This document shows, piece after piece, positions 28,123 to 37,167 of a DNA stretch of 64,000 nucleotides; the stretch's first letter is position 1, and each line of letters opens with the position of its first letter. Below the pieces are notes generated by a model. The model was not told the origin of the DNA and made no database searches. It was given only the letters and a program-made list of their open reading frames with translations. Both the position numbers and the translations under genes were made by a program. Origin of the DNA: Actinomycetota bacterium (GTDB lineage Bacteria > Actinomycetota > UBA4738 > HRBIN12); assembly GCA_005884925.1 (NCBI GenBank), contig VAYU01000026.1, forward strand, positions 41,662 through 105,661, written 5' to 3'.

Positions 28123-28686
28123 CTAATGGATCTCGACCCAACGGAAGCAGGTCGTGAGGTGGTCATTCACGAGACCGCATGCCTGCATGAAGGCGTAGCA
28201 CACGGTCGGCCCGACGAAGGCGAACCCTCGTCGCTTCAGTTCCTTCGACATCGCTCGGGATGCCGGCGTCTCGGCCGGGATGTCACCCATCCGCTTCCAT
28301 CGGTTCACCGTGGGGACGCCATCGACGAACGACCACACGAACTCATCGAGCGGACCGTCGGCGCCCAGATCGAGGATCGCGGCGGCGTTCCGAACGATCG
28401 ACTCGACCTTCATCCGGTTCCGCACGATGGATGGATCCTCGAGCAAGCGCTCCACTCGGGAGGACGTGAATCGGGCAACCTTCGCCGCATCGAACGACGC
28501 GAACGCCCGGCGGTACCCAGCCCGCTTGTGCAGGATCGTCGACCATGACAGACCGGCCTGCGCACCCTCCAGGCTGAGCATCTCGAAGAGCCGAGCCTCG
28601 TCGTGCACGGGCACGCCCCACTCCTCGTCGTGATAGGCGAGGTATTCAGGATCGTTCGTTGGAGCCCATGAGCAGCGGACGGGCAC
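28123..28686 (-). CDS. tag: DNA-3-methyladenine glycosylase I
   Basis: RCSWAPTNDPEYLAYHDEEWGVPVHDEARLFEMLSLEGAQAGLSWSTILHKRAGYRRAF...GFAFVGPTVCYAFMQACGLVNDHLTTC. Confidence 0.95.
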   Translation of the reverse strand: MPVRCSWAPTNDPEYLAYHDEEWGVPVHDEARLFEMLSLEGAQAGLSWSTILHKRAGYRRAFASFDAAKVARFTSSRVERLLEDPSIVRNRMKVESIVRNAAAILDLGADGPLDEFVWSFVDGVPTVNRWKRMGDIPAETPASRAMSKELKRRGFAFVGPTVCYAFMQACGLVNDHLTTCFRWVEIH

Positions 28687-28689
28687 GGC

Positions 28690-29526
28690 TCAGATCACGC
28701 GGGCGGCGTGCGTGTAGACGTTGCACCGACCGTCGCGGACGAACCCGATCACCGTGACGCCGAGGCGCTCGGCGGCATCGACGGCGAGCGACGAGGGCGC
28801 GCCGACCGCGCTCACGACCGGGATCCCCGCCACCGCCGCTTTCTGCACGATCTCGAACGAGACCCGGCCCGACACCTGCACGATGCGCTCGGAGAGCGGA
28901 ACGGCGTCGGCCAGCAACTGCTCGCCGATCACCTTGTCGATCGCGTTGTGACGGCCAACATCCTCGCGGACGCTCACGAGCTCGCCGTCGGCCGAGAACA
29001 GCCCCGCGGCGTGCAGCCCGCCCGTCCGGTCGAACACCCGCTGCGACGACCGGAGCCGGTCCGGGAGCTCGACGATCGTCGCCACCGGGACCGTGAACCC
29101 GAGCGGGATCGGGGCGCAGCGAACCTCCACGTCCTCGAGCGCCGCCTTCCCGCACACGCCGCAGGATGAGGTCGCGAAGAAGTTGCGGTGCAAGACGGTC
29201 TCGTCGAAGCGCTCCGTGAGCGCGACCGTGACGACGTTGTACCGCTGCTCTTCGGTGTCGACGTCGTCGCAGTACGCCACCTGACGGACGTCGCCCGGCC
29301 GGGTCAATCCTTCGGTGAGCAGGAAGCCAACGGCCAGCTCGAAGTCGCCGCCGGGCGTCCGCATCGTCACCGCGACACGCACGGCCTCCTGACCGGGCCC
29401 ATGTGCCCGGATCTCCATCGGCTCTTCGGTGGCGAGCGCGTCCGCGCGTTCGCTGCGCGTCCCGTCCCGGAGCGCGACGACACGAACGGGCGTCACGTTC
29501 TTCCGCAGCGGTTCGGAGACGGCCAT
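28690..29526 (-). CDS. fdhD: Formate dehydrogenase sulfurtransferase/accessory protein FdhD
   Basis: ATSSCGVCGKAALEDVEVRC...DRTGGLHAAGLFSADGELVSVREDVGRHNAIDKVIG...VSGRVSFEIVQKAAVAGIPVVSAVGAPSSLAV. Confidence 0.95.
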   Translation of the reverse strand: MAVSEPLRKNVTPVRVVALRDGTRSERADALATEEPMEIRAHGPGQEAVRVAVTMRTPGGDFELAVGFLLTEGLTRPGDVRQVAYCDDVDTEEQRYNVVTVALTERFDETVLHRNFFATSSCGVCGKAALEDVEVRCAPIPLGFTVPVATIVELPDRLRSSQRVFDRTGGLHAAGLFSADGELVSVREDVGRHNAIDKVIGEQLLADAVPLSERIVQVSGRVSFEIVQKAAVAGIPVVSAVGAPSSLAVDAAERLGVTVIGFVRDGRCNVYTHAARVI

Positions 29527-29613
29527 GCCCCAAGTATCGTCCCTCGTACCGGAACGTGACCCCGCTGCGCTATCGTCCGGGCACCCACCGAACCACGAGG
29601 AGTGCTTCCCGTC

Positions 29614-31284
29614 ATGAAGTCCGGGCTCGAGATCGCACAGAACGCGGAGCTGACGCCGATCGCGGAGATCGCCGCGGCGGCCGGGATCCGGCCGGAGGAG
29701 CTTCGTCCGTACGGGACCTACCGGGCGAAGGTCGCGCTCTCCGTCCTGGACCGCTTGCGCGACGGTCCCGACGGCAAGCTCGTGATCACGACCGCGATCA
29801 CCCCGACCAAGGCCGGCGAAGGCAAGACGACGACGTCCGTCTCGCTCACCCAGGGGCTGGGCGTCCTGGGGAAGAAGGTCGCGCTCGCGCTCCGCGAGCC
29901 GTCGATGGGCCCGGTCTTCGGGATCAAGGGCGGTGGGACCGGCGGGGGCTATGCACAGGTCGTACCGATGGAGGACATCAACCTCCACTTCAACGGGGAC
30001 TTCCACGCGGTCACCGCGGCGCACAACCTCCTGGCCGCGGCGGTCGACGCCTCGATCTTCCACGGCAACCCGCTCGGGATCGATCCCCAGACCATCACGT
30101 GGCCGCGCACGATGGACGTGAATGACCGCGAGCTCCGTCGCACGGTCGTCGGGTTGGGCGGGAAGGCGCACGGGATCCCGCGCGAGAACGAGTTCGTGAT
30201 CACGGCGGCGTCGGAGATCATGGCGATCCTCGCGCTCGCCGAGGACCTGCCAGACCTCCGGGCGCGTCTCGGCCGCGTGGTCGTCGCGTCCACGTACGAC
30301 GCCGAACCGGTGATCGCCGATCAGCTGCGCGTCGCCGGTGCGATGACGGTGGTGATGCGCGACGCGATCGAACCCAACCTGGTGCAGACCCTCGAGCATC
30401 AGCCGGTCTTCATCCACGCCGGGCCGTTCGGCAACATCGCGCACGCGAACAACTCCATCATCGAGGATCGGATCGCCCTCAAGCTCGCGGACTACGTCGT
30501 CACCGAGGCCGGGTTCGGCAGCGATCTCGGCTTCCAGAAGTTCTGCGACATCGTGTGCCGGCTCGGGGGATTCGCCCCGTCGGCGGGCGTCCTGGTCACG
30601 ACGGTTCGCGCGACGAAGTCCCACGGCGGCATGCCGTTCGCGGAGCTCGGCAGCGAGGATCTCGACGCGCTCCGGCGGGGCATCGACAACCTCGAGGCGC
30701 ACATCGGGATCATCCGGCGGTACGGCTTGCCGTGCGTCGTGGCGATCAACAACTTCCCGACCGACACGGATGCGGAGCTTGAGCTGATCAACGAGCTCGC
30801 GATCGGCGCCGGCGCCGAGACGGTGGTCGTGAACCGTGGCTTCGCCGAGGGCGGCAAGGGGGCCGTCGACCTGGCGGAAGCCGTGATCGCCGCGTGCGAA
30901 CGGTCGAGCTCGTTCCATCAGCTCACGCCCGACGGAACCCCGCTCCGCGACCAGATCGACGCGATCGCGACCACGTTGTACGGCGCCGTCGGCATCGACT
31001 TCCTGCCCCAAGCCGAGGCCGACCTCGCACGGATGGATCGTCTCGGTTTCGGGACCGTCCCCGTGTGCATGGCCAAGACGCACCTGTCCCTCAGCCACGA
31101 GCCCACGTGGCTCAACCGGCCGCGGGGCTATCGGCTCCCGGTGCGAAGCGTCGTCCCCGCGGCGGGCGCGGGGTTCGTGGTGGTGCTGTGCGGAGAGATG
31201 CAGCGCATGCCGGGGCTGGGACGAACCCCGAACTTCACCGGCGTGGACCTCGGGCCCGACGGCCGCACGATCGGCTTGTTCTGA
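29614..31284 (+). CDS. fhs: Formate-tetrahydrofolate ligase
   Basis: MKSGLEIAQNAELTPIAEIAAAAGI...ITAITPTKAGEGKTTTSVSLTQGL...REPSMGPVFGIKGGGTGGGYAQV. Confidence 0.97.
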   Translation: MKSGLEIAQNAELTPIAEIAAAAGIRPEELRPYGTYRAKVALSVLDRLRDGPDGKLVITTAITPTKAGEGKTTTSVSLTQGLGVLGKKVALALREPSMGPVFGIKGGGTGGGYAQVVPMEDINLHFNGDFHAVTAAHNLLAAAVDASIFHGNPLGIDPQTITWPRTMDVNDRELRRTVVGLGGKAHGIPRENEFVITAASEIMAILALAEDLPDLRARLGRVVVASTYDAEPVIADQLRVAGAMTVVMRDAIEPNLVQTLEHQPVFIHAGPFGNIAHANNSIIEDRIALKLADYVVTEAGFGSDLGFQKFCDIVCRLGGFAPSAGVLVTTVRATKSHGGMPFAELGSEDLDALRRGIDNLEAHIGIIRRYGLPCVVAINNFPTDTDAELELINELAIGAGAETVVVNRGFAEGGKGAVDLAEAVIAACERSSSFHQLTPDGTPLRDQIDAIATTLYGAVGIDFLPQAEADLARMDRLGFGTVPVCMAKTHLSLSHEPTWLNRPRGYRLPVRSVVPAAGAGFVVVLCGEMQRMPGLGRTPNFTGVDLGPDGRTIGLF

Positions 31285-31287
31285 GGC

Positions 31288-31701
31288 TCACGCCACGTCG
31301 TCATCCGGAGGCATCACGCAGAACTCGTTGCCCTCCGGGTCGAGCATCACGCACCACATGCCACCATCGCCCTCGGCCCAGTTCCGGATGGACGCCCCCA
31401 GCCCCTCGAGCCGTTCCACCTCGGCCTCCAGGTCCTCCCCGGCCTGGAGGTCCAGGTGCATCCGGTTCTTGACGACCTTCTCCTCCGGCACCTCCACGAG
31501 GAAGATCACGGGCAGGTCCGAGTCGTCGGGCGGCTCGACCATCACGGTCGGATCTTCCTCGGGATCGAAGATCCCCTTCGAAGCGAGACGCGCGAGCTCC
31601 TCCTCGTCGTACGGGGCGACGCGCCACTCGAGCGCCGCGGCCCAGAACCGTGCGAGTGGGGCCGCGTCGCGGCAGTCCAACACGACCGCGTCGATCCTCA
31701 C
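31288..31701 (-). CDS. VOC-superfamily (glyoxalase-like) protein
   Basis: MRIDAVVLDCRDAAPLARFWAAALEWRVAPYD...NRMHLDLQAGEDLEAEVERLEGLGA...MLDPEGNEFCV. Confidence 0.85.
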   Translation of the reverse strand: MRIDAVVLDCRDAAPLARFWAAALEWRVAPYDEEELARLASKGIFDPEEDPTVMVEPPDDSDLPVIFLVEVPEEKVVKNRMHLDLQAGEDLEAEVERLEGLGASIRNWAEGDGGMWCVMLDPEGNEFCVMPPDDDVA

Positions 31702-31758
31702 CTTCGCAGCCTGCCGCGACGCGGCCCCGCGCGCAAGCCCCGGTCGGCGCCCGCGGGC

Positions 31759-32490
31759 TCAGGTGTGGACGGCGATCACGAACGCCTCGCCCACGTCACG
31801 CAAGATCGACTGCGCCCGGTTCCGGAGCGAGCTCGCGGAATCCGACAGCTCGCGCTGCCGCGTCTTGTCGATGAACGTGATCGCGTTGATGTCGACGTTC
31901 GCGAGCGCCGACAGCGCGGCCGCGTGCAACGCCGCGGCCGCGCTGTACGCGTCGGATGCGGCGTTGGGATTGCCCGAGGTGATCGCTTCCTCCGCGATCC
32001 CCATCAGGTAGACCGAACGCCGGGCGATCTCGAGCGGCACGTCGGCCGCGTCCTCGAGCGCGTGCTGGAGCGTGTAGGTGCGGATCTGCTGGTCTTCCGT
32101 CGTTTCCTTCGGCAGCTTGTAGGCGGCCATCACGCTCCGATAGGCAGCCGCGTCGCGATCGGCCAGGCCCAGCAAGATGTGCCGCTCCTCGTCGCACTCC
32201 TCGGCCATGGCCGCCATCCGCCCGGCCACCTCTTCGTACCCCTTCTTCTTGAGCGTCAGACGAGCGACCATCGAGATCAGCGACGCACCGGCGGCCGCCG
32301 AGACGCCGGCCCACGCGCCTCCCCCCGGGGTCGCGGCGTCGGACCCAAGCTCGTCGAGGAACCGCTGGATCCGCTGGCCGCCGACCGGGACATCCACCAC
32401 GATCGCGGGTTGCGGCATCGCGACGCTCTTGCCGGTGCTCCAACCCGCCGACGACCGTTCCGGCGTGGTCCCTTCGTCCATGTCGCTCAT
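31759..32490 (-). CDS. Formimidoyltetrahydrofolate cyclodeaminase / methenyl-THF cyclohydrolase-like
   Basis: IQRFLDELGSDAATPGGGAWAGVSAAAGASLISMVARLTLKKKGYEEV...ADVPLEIARRS...SGNPNAASDAYSAAAALHAAALSALANVDIN. Confidence 0.88.
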   Translation of the reverse strand: MSDMDEGTTPERSSAGWSTGKSVAMPQPAIVVDVPVGGQRIQRFLDELGSDAATPGGGAWAGVSAAAGASLISMVARLTLKKKGYEEVAGRMAAMAEECDEERHILLGLADRDAAAYRSVMAAYKLPKETTEDQQIRTYTLQHALEDAADVPLEIARRSVYLMGIAEEAITSGNPNAASDAYSAAAALHAAALSALANVDINAITFIDKTRQRELSDSASSLRNRAQSILRDVGEAFVIAVHT

Positions 32491-33392
32491 CCGGCTCCTT
32501 CGATCTGCCGCTCCAGGATCTGGCGGTCCGCGTCGAATCCTCGCAGGCGAACGTGGGCGGTGTCTCCCTTGCCGAGCGCCGCCTCCGGAACCAGACCCAC
32601 GATCTCAGAATCCGTGATCCGCAGCCCCCCTGCTGCGGCTTCCCGGGCGACCGCGTCGAACGCGTCGATGATCCCTGTCACCTCATGGTCGACGAGGTTC
32701 ATCGATACGGTGACGCATCCCCGCTCCGGCACCAGGAAGCCGATCGCCCGGAGCGCCGGGAGCCCCCCGCCCGACGTCCTGACCGTCCGGGCGATCGCGC
32801 GCGCAGCACCCTCGTCCGCGGCATCGAGATAGACGTTGAACGCGATCAGCGGCTTGCGCGCACCGACGGCGGTCGCGCCGGCCGCGCCGAGCGCATGCGG
32901 CCCGAAGTCCGGCAGACGCTCCCCGCGAGCGACGGCGTCGCGGAGCCCTTCGAACTCGCCCCTGCGCACCTCGGCGAGGGACGCGCGTTCGGGAACGAGC
33001 GCCGCCCGATCGTAGAGATACACCGGAAGGTCCAGCGACGTCGCCAGCTCCTTCGCGAAGCTCCTCGCGAGCTCGACGCAATCGTCCATCGTGACCCCAC
33101 GGACCGGCATGAAGGGGATCACGTCGGCGGCGCCCATCCGCGGGTGCCCGCCGGAATGGTGTTCCATGTCGATCAGGGCGACGGCGACGCGCGCGCCGGA
33201 GAGCGCCGCGCGCGCGACGGCGTCCCGATCCCCGAGCGCCGTCGTGTCGAGGCGGTTGTGGTCCGGGTCGGCCTGGCGGTAGACGAGGTGAGCACCGGGG
33301 ACCTGCAGTGCCCGGCAGATGGCGTCGATCACGTCGGTCCGGCGACCTTCGCTGAAGTTGGGAACGACGCCGAACAGCTGTTCCGCGACCAC
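32487..33392 (-). CDS. Glutamate formimidoyltransferase
   Basis: GVVPNFSEGRRTDVIDAICRALQVPGAHLVYRQADPDHNRLDTTALG...ALIDMEHHSGGHPRMGAADVIPFMPVRGVTMDDCVELA. Confidence 0.92.
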   Translation of the reverse strand: MVAEQLFGVVPNFSEGRRTDVIDAICRALQVPGAHLVYRQADPDHNRLDTTALGDRDAVARAALSGARVAVALIDMEHHSGGHPRMGAADVIPFMPVRGVTMDDCVELARSFAKELATSLDLPVYLYDRAALVPERASLAEVRRGEFEGLRDAVARGERLPDFGPHALGAAGATAVGARKPLIAFNVYLDAADEGAARAIARTVRTSGGGLPALRAIGFLVPERGCVTVSMNLVDHEVTGIIDAFDAVAREAAAGGLRITDSEIVGLVPEAALGKGDTAHVRLRGFDADRQILERQIEGAG

Positions 33393-33412
33393 GGCGCGAC
33401 TCTAGCGTCCCC

Positions 33413-34511
33413 TCAGTCGCGCGGCCGGCGCTTCTGCGGATCGAGGATCGACAAGGGCGCGACCGTCGCCGGCGCCGTCCCGTCCCCGACGGCGACCTCG
33501 ACCTTCTCGCCGTCCGCGGCGAAGTCGGTATCCAGCACCGCGAGACCGATCGTCCCCACGCGGGGGCTGGAAGCAGGCGACGTGACGACACCCACGTCTC
33601 GGCCGTCCTGGGTGACGGCCGCCCCGTAGTCAGGCGCCGCGTCCCCTTCGATCTGGAGGGTCTTGAACCGCTTCGGTGGGTCCTCCCCTCGTTCGCGCAA
33701 CGCCGTCGCCCCGACGCATCCGGTGTCCGTCTTGATGAACGGGTCCATCGACAGGTCCCACGGGGAACGCTCGCCGGGGTCGTAGTCCACCGCGATGATG
33801 ATCAGGCCGACCTCCGTTCGAGCGAGGTCGATCGCGGTCAACCCGAACGGCACCGCCCCGGCCGCGAGGAGCGCGTCCCAGACTGCTTGCGCATCGTCCG
33901 GCGCCATGATCACCTCGTACCCGTGCTCGCCGCTGAACCCGGTGCGGGTCACCGTGGCCGGCACGCCGGCGACGGTCACCTCTTCAGGCCAGAACCGGAA
34001 GTACCTCAGCTCCCCGAGGTCGCGATCGACCAGCGGCTGCAGCGTGACCTGCGAGGTGGGGCCCTGGACGGCGATCATCCGCGAGATCATCCGTGCGGTG
34101 CTCGACGCGCGCATCCAGGTCGCTCGCGGTATCACCGAACCAGTCTTGGAGAGCCGCGGTGTTGATCATGACCCAGAAGCGATCCTCGGCGAACCGGTAC
34201 ACGTTGCCGTCGTCGACCATGGAACCGTCAGCGTTCACGAACGCGCCGTACCGGACCTGGCCGGGCTGCGTCCCGTCCACCGTGTTGGTGAACCGTCGCT
34301 GGATCGATAGCGCCGCGTCCGGCCCCGTCACCTCGTACTTGCATGTCGAGAAGAGGTCCCAGATCCCGGTGCCGGTGCGAACCGCCTCATACTCTTCCAG
34401 CGGGTCCCGACCCTCGTGAATCGTCCAGGGGTACCCGTCCTCCCATATCGTCTCGGCCCCGTTGGCCTCGTGCCACGCGTGCAGCGGCGAGCGCTTGTCC
34501 TCGGTCATCAA
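33413..34511 (-). pseudogene. GcvT-family aminomethyltransferase-like gene interrupted by a frameshift near 34080 (or sequencing/assembly error)
   Basis: N-terminal part in ORF 33984-34511 and C-terminal part in ORF 33413-34135 are collinear with the intact paralogue at 34545-35630 but in different frames; joining after VEHRTDDLA restores MIAVQGPTSQV. Confidence 0.8.
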
Positions 34512-34544
34512 GGGTGTCTCCTCCAGTCGTGGACGCCGCAGACC

Positions 34545-35630
34545 TCAGCGGCGCGGCTTCTCCTTGGCGGGGTCGTAGATCGCGAGCACGTCGACGGTAC
34601 CCGTCATCGTCCCGCCGTCGTGCTCGATCGAGACGCGGGTCCCGGGGGCAGCAAGATCCGTTGGCAGCACGGCGAGGCCGATCGGTCCGAACCGCGGACT
34701 GTCGGCCGGCGACGTCAGGACCCCGACCGCCTCGCCGCCGTCCACGATGGCAGATCCGTACTCGGGAAGGGCGTCCCCGTCCAACCGCACGGTCACGAAC
34801 CGGTTCGGCGGCGCCGCGGCCACCGCGCGCAGCTTCTCGGTTCCCATGTTCAGCTCGTGGAGCGACACGAACCGGTCGAGGCCGAGGTCGAACGGGGTCC
34901 GCTGGTGCGGCTCGTAGTCGTAGTCCGTCACGATCATCCCGACCTCCACGCGGATCGGCTCGATCACATCCGCGCCGTACGGTGTCGCGCCGGCACCTTC
35001 GACCGCCTCCCAGAGTGCCTCGGCATGCTCCGGACGCAGGAAGACCTCGTACCCCAGCTCGCCGCTGAACCCCGTTCGCGAGAGCCACACGGGCACGCCG
35101 CCGACCTGTACCTGCTCCGGCAGGAAATGGAAGTACCGGAGCGCGCCGAGGTCCGCGTCCGTGATCGTCCGCATCAGCTCGCGGCTCTTCGGGCCCTGGA
35201 TCTGCATGCTCGGAAGCTCCGGGGCGATGTATCGCACCTCGACGTCGAGGCCCTTGGATGCCGCGCTGAAGTACTCCTCGCGCTCGTCCGAGTTGGTACA
35301 CACCCACAGGTGGTCCTCGGCGAAGCGGAAGACGGTCCCGTCGTCCACCAGGAGCCCGTCTTCGTCGACGAACGGACCGTAGCGGACCTGGCCGGCGGTC
35401 ATGCCGACGATGTCGGCGGCGTGCACGCGTTGGGCGGCTTCGACCGCGTCCGGCCCGGTGAACTCCCACTTGTTGAGGGGCGACAGGTCCCACATCCCCA
35501 CCCCCTCGCGGATCGCGCGGTACTCGGCCGCGGGGTCGCCGAAGTTCGTCACCCAGAGCCACCCTGCCTCGTCCGAGAAGCCGGCGGCCTTCGTGGACGT
35601 GATGGGGTGGAACGCCGTCTCCCTCGCCAT
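34545..35630 (-). CDS. GcvT-family aminomethyltransferase-like protein
   Basis: MARETAFHPITSTKAAGFSDEAGWLWVTNFGDPAAEYRAIREGVGMWDLSPLNKWEFTGPDAVEAAQRV...LSRTGFSGELGYEVFL; start trimmed to 35630. Confidence 0.85.
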   Translation of the reverse strand: MARETAFHPITSTKAAGFSDEAGWLWVTNFGDPAAEYRAIREGVGMWDLSPLNKWEFTGPDAVEAAQRVHAADIVGMTAGQVRYGPFVDEDGLLVDDGTVFRFAEDHLWVCTNSDEREEYFSAASKGLDVEVRYIAPELPSMQIQGPKSRELMRTITDADLGALRYFHFLPEQVQVGGVPVWLSRTGFSGELGYEVFLRPEHAEALWEAVEGAGATPYGADVIEPIRVEVGMIVTDYDYEPHQRTPFDLGLDRFVSLHELNMGTEKLRAVAAAPPNRFVTVRLDGDALPEYGSAIVDGGEAVGVLTSPADSPRFGPIGLAVLPTDLAAPGTRVSIEHDGGTMTGTVDVLAIYDPAKEKPRR

Positions 35631-35662
35631 GGGCTTGTTGTACCGCACGGCTGAACCGCGAT

Positions 35663-36286
35663 TCAAGTCTGCGAGGTCGCGGCGCCGGCCTCGGAGCGGC
35701 CGGGGGTGCAGCGGATCGTCTCGGCCTCGGTGACGATGGCGTCGACGCCGAGGTCGAAGCTCCCGGCGGGAAGCTCGTGCGGCAGGACCTGGAGGTCGAA
35801 GGCGAGCGCGATCCGCGGTGCGCCCCGACGCGTACGGCGGAGGAATCGGTCGTAGAAGCCGCCCCCGTATCCGACGCGATGCCCGGACCGATCGAAGGCG
35901 ACCCCCGGCGCCACGACCAGATCGAGCGCCTCGGGCGTGAGGATCGTCCCGTCGGCCGGTTCGCGACCGCCGAACGACGTCCCCGTCAGCGGGTGTCCCG
36001 GCTCGTACACGACCGCTTCCAGATCCCTGCCACCCTCGATCCGCGGTAAACAGACCCGGATCCCACGGGCATGCAGCGCGTCGAGGAGCGGCGGAGTCGA
36101 CACCTCCGAGCCGAAGGACCAGAACCCCATCACGACCCCGACGCCCTCGAGTTCGGGAAGGGCGAGGAACCGCCGATGGATCACGGTGCTGCGCGCGATG
36201 CGCTCGGCCTCGCCGAGCGCATCGCGCGCAGCGAGCACGGACCTTCGGATGTCGCGCTTCGCCCGCTTCAGCTCGGACGCCCGCAT
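35663..36286 (-). CDS. 5-formyltetrahydrofolate cyclo-ligase
   Basis: KRDIRRSVLAARDAL...GIRVCLPRI...DLVVAPGVAFDRSGHRVGYGGGFYDRFL. Confidence 0.92.
   Translation of the reverse strand: MRASELKRAKRDIRRSVLAARDALGEAERIARSTVIHRRFLALPELEGVGVVMGFWSFGSEVSTPPLLDALHARGIRVCLPRIEGGRDLEAVVYEPGHPLTGTSFGGREPADGTILTPEALDLVVAPGVAFDRSGHRVGYGGGFYDRFLRRTRRGAPRIALAFDLQVLPHELPAGSFDLGVDAIVTEAETIRCTPGRSEAGAATSQT
36188..36232. repeat. 20-bp perfect inverted repeat, 5-nt loop, inside the 5-FTHF cyclo-ligase gene
   Basis: GCTGCGCGCGATGCGCTCGG-CCTCG-CCGAGCGCATCGCGCGCAGC. Confidence 0.95.
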
Positions 36287-37167
36287 CAGGCGCGGAGCGT
36301 CGCGGCGAGGAGCTCCGAGCGATCCGCCGGACCCGCGGCGACCGCGACCAGCCACGTGGCGCCGACGCCCTCGATCCGGTCACGGAACCGGCGGAGGTCG
36401 TCCGCGGTTCCCCGCCAGATGTCCATGGCGAGGCCCTTGCCCGCCCGCTCCGCCTCGAGCGTTGCGAGCTCGTTCGCGTCCCGGCCGACCAGCATGATCC
36501 CGGCCCAGGTGGGCGGAACCTCGGCCGGGTCCCTACGGGCGTCGGCGGCGAACCTCGCCAGATCCGCCGCACGAGCCACGAACGTGTCGGTATCGAGCCC
36601 CCACGCGTTCCACCCGTCCGCCGCCCGGGCGGCGACCCCGATCGCGGCATCCTTCGTGCCGCCCACCCAGACGGGCGGCGAGCCCGGGGGCAGGAGCGGA
36701 CCCGCGAGCGCCGGTATCCGCTGGCGGCCCGGCCACGGGCTCCCCGCGAAGAGCGCCCGGAGCGCCAGGACGGTCTCCTCCAAGAGGGCGAGGCGCTCGG
36801 GGAACGGCGGGTAATCGAGCCCGAGCGCCGCATGCTCGGCGCGGCCGTTCGCGTCACCCACCCCGAGCCCGAGGACGGCGTGGCCGCCCGTGACGTGATC
36901 GAGCGCCGCCGCTTGCTTCGCCAGCATGCCGACCGGACGGAACCCCGCCCGGGTGACGAGCACCCCGACACCGAGGCCGGGGTTCACGGCCCCGATCGCC
37001 GCCAGCAGGGTGTAGGGCTCGAGCGACGGCCGGTCGGGCGCCCCCGGCGGGAACAGGTGATCCGAGGCGAACACCGCGTCGAAGCCGGCGGCGGCGGCGC
37101 GACCCGCGGACGCCAGCGGCTTCGCGGGCTCAGCGGTGAAGACGGAGAGCACCACCCCCAGCTTCAT
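36286..37167 (-). CDS. LLM-class flavin/F420-dependent oxidoreductase
   Basis: MKLGVVLSVFTAEPAKPLASAGRAAAAGFDAVFASDHLFPP...LAAIGAVNPGLGVGVLVTRAGFRPVGMLAKQAAALDHVTGGHAVLGLGVG. Confidence 0.85.
   Translation of the reverse strand: MKLGVVLSVFTAEPAKPLASAGRAAAAGFDAVFASDHLFPPGAPDRPSLEPYTLLAAIGAVNPGLGVGVLVTRAGFRPVGMLAKQAAALDHVTGGHAVLGLGVGDANGRAEHAALGLDYPPFPERLALLEETVLALRALFAGSPWPGRQRIPALAGPLLPPGSPPVWVGGTKDAAIGVAARAADGWNAWGLDTDTFVARAADLARFAADARRDPAEVPPTWAGIMLVGRDANELATLEAERAGKGLAMDIWRGTADDLRRFRDRIEGVGATWLVAVAAGPADRSELLAATLRA

Noticed and set aside
28690-31098. 802-aa minus-strand ORF
   Set aside because: Only the C-terminal part (from MAVSEPLRKN at 29526) is FdhD; the upstream part is antisense of fhs, which is unambiguous on the plus strand.
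34545-36971. 808-aa minus-strand ORF
   Set aside because: Its C-terminal part is the GcvT-like protein starting at 35630; the rest is an out-of-frame reading of the 5-FTHF cyclo-ligase and LLM oxidoreductase genes.
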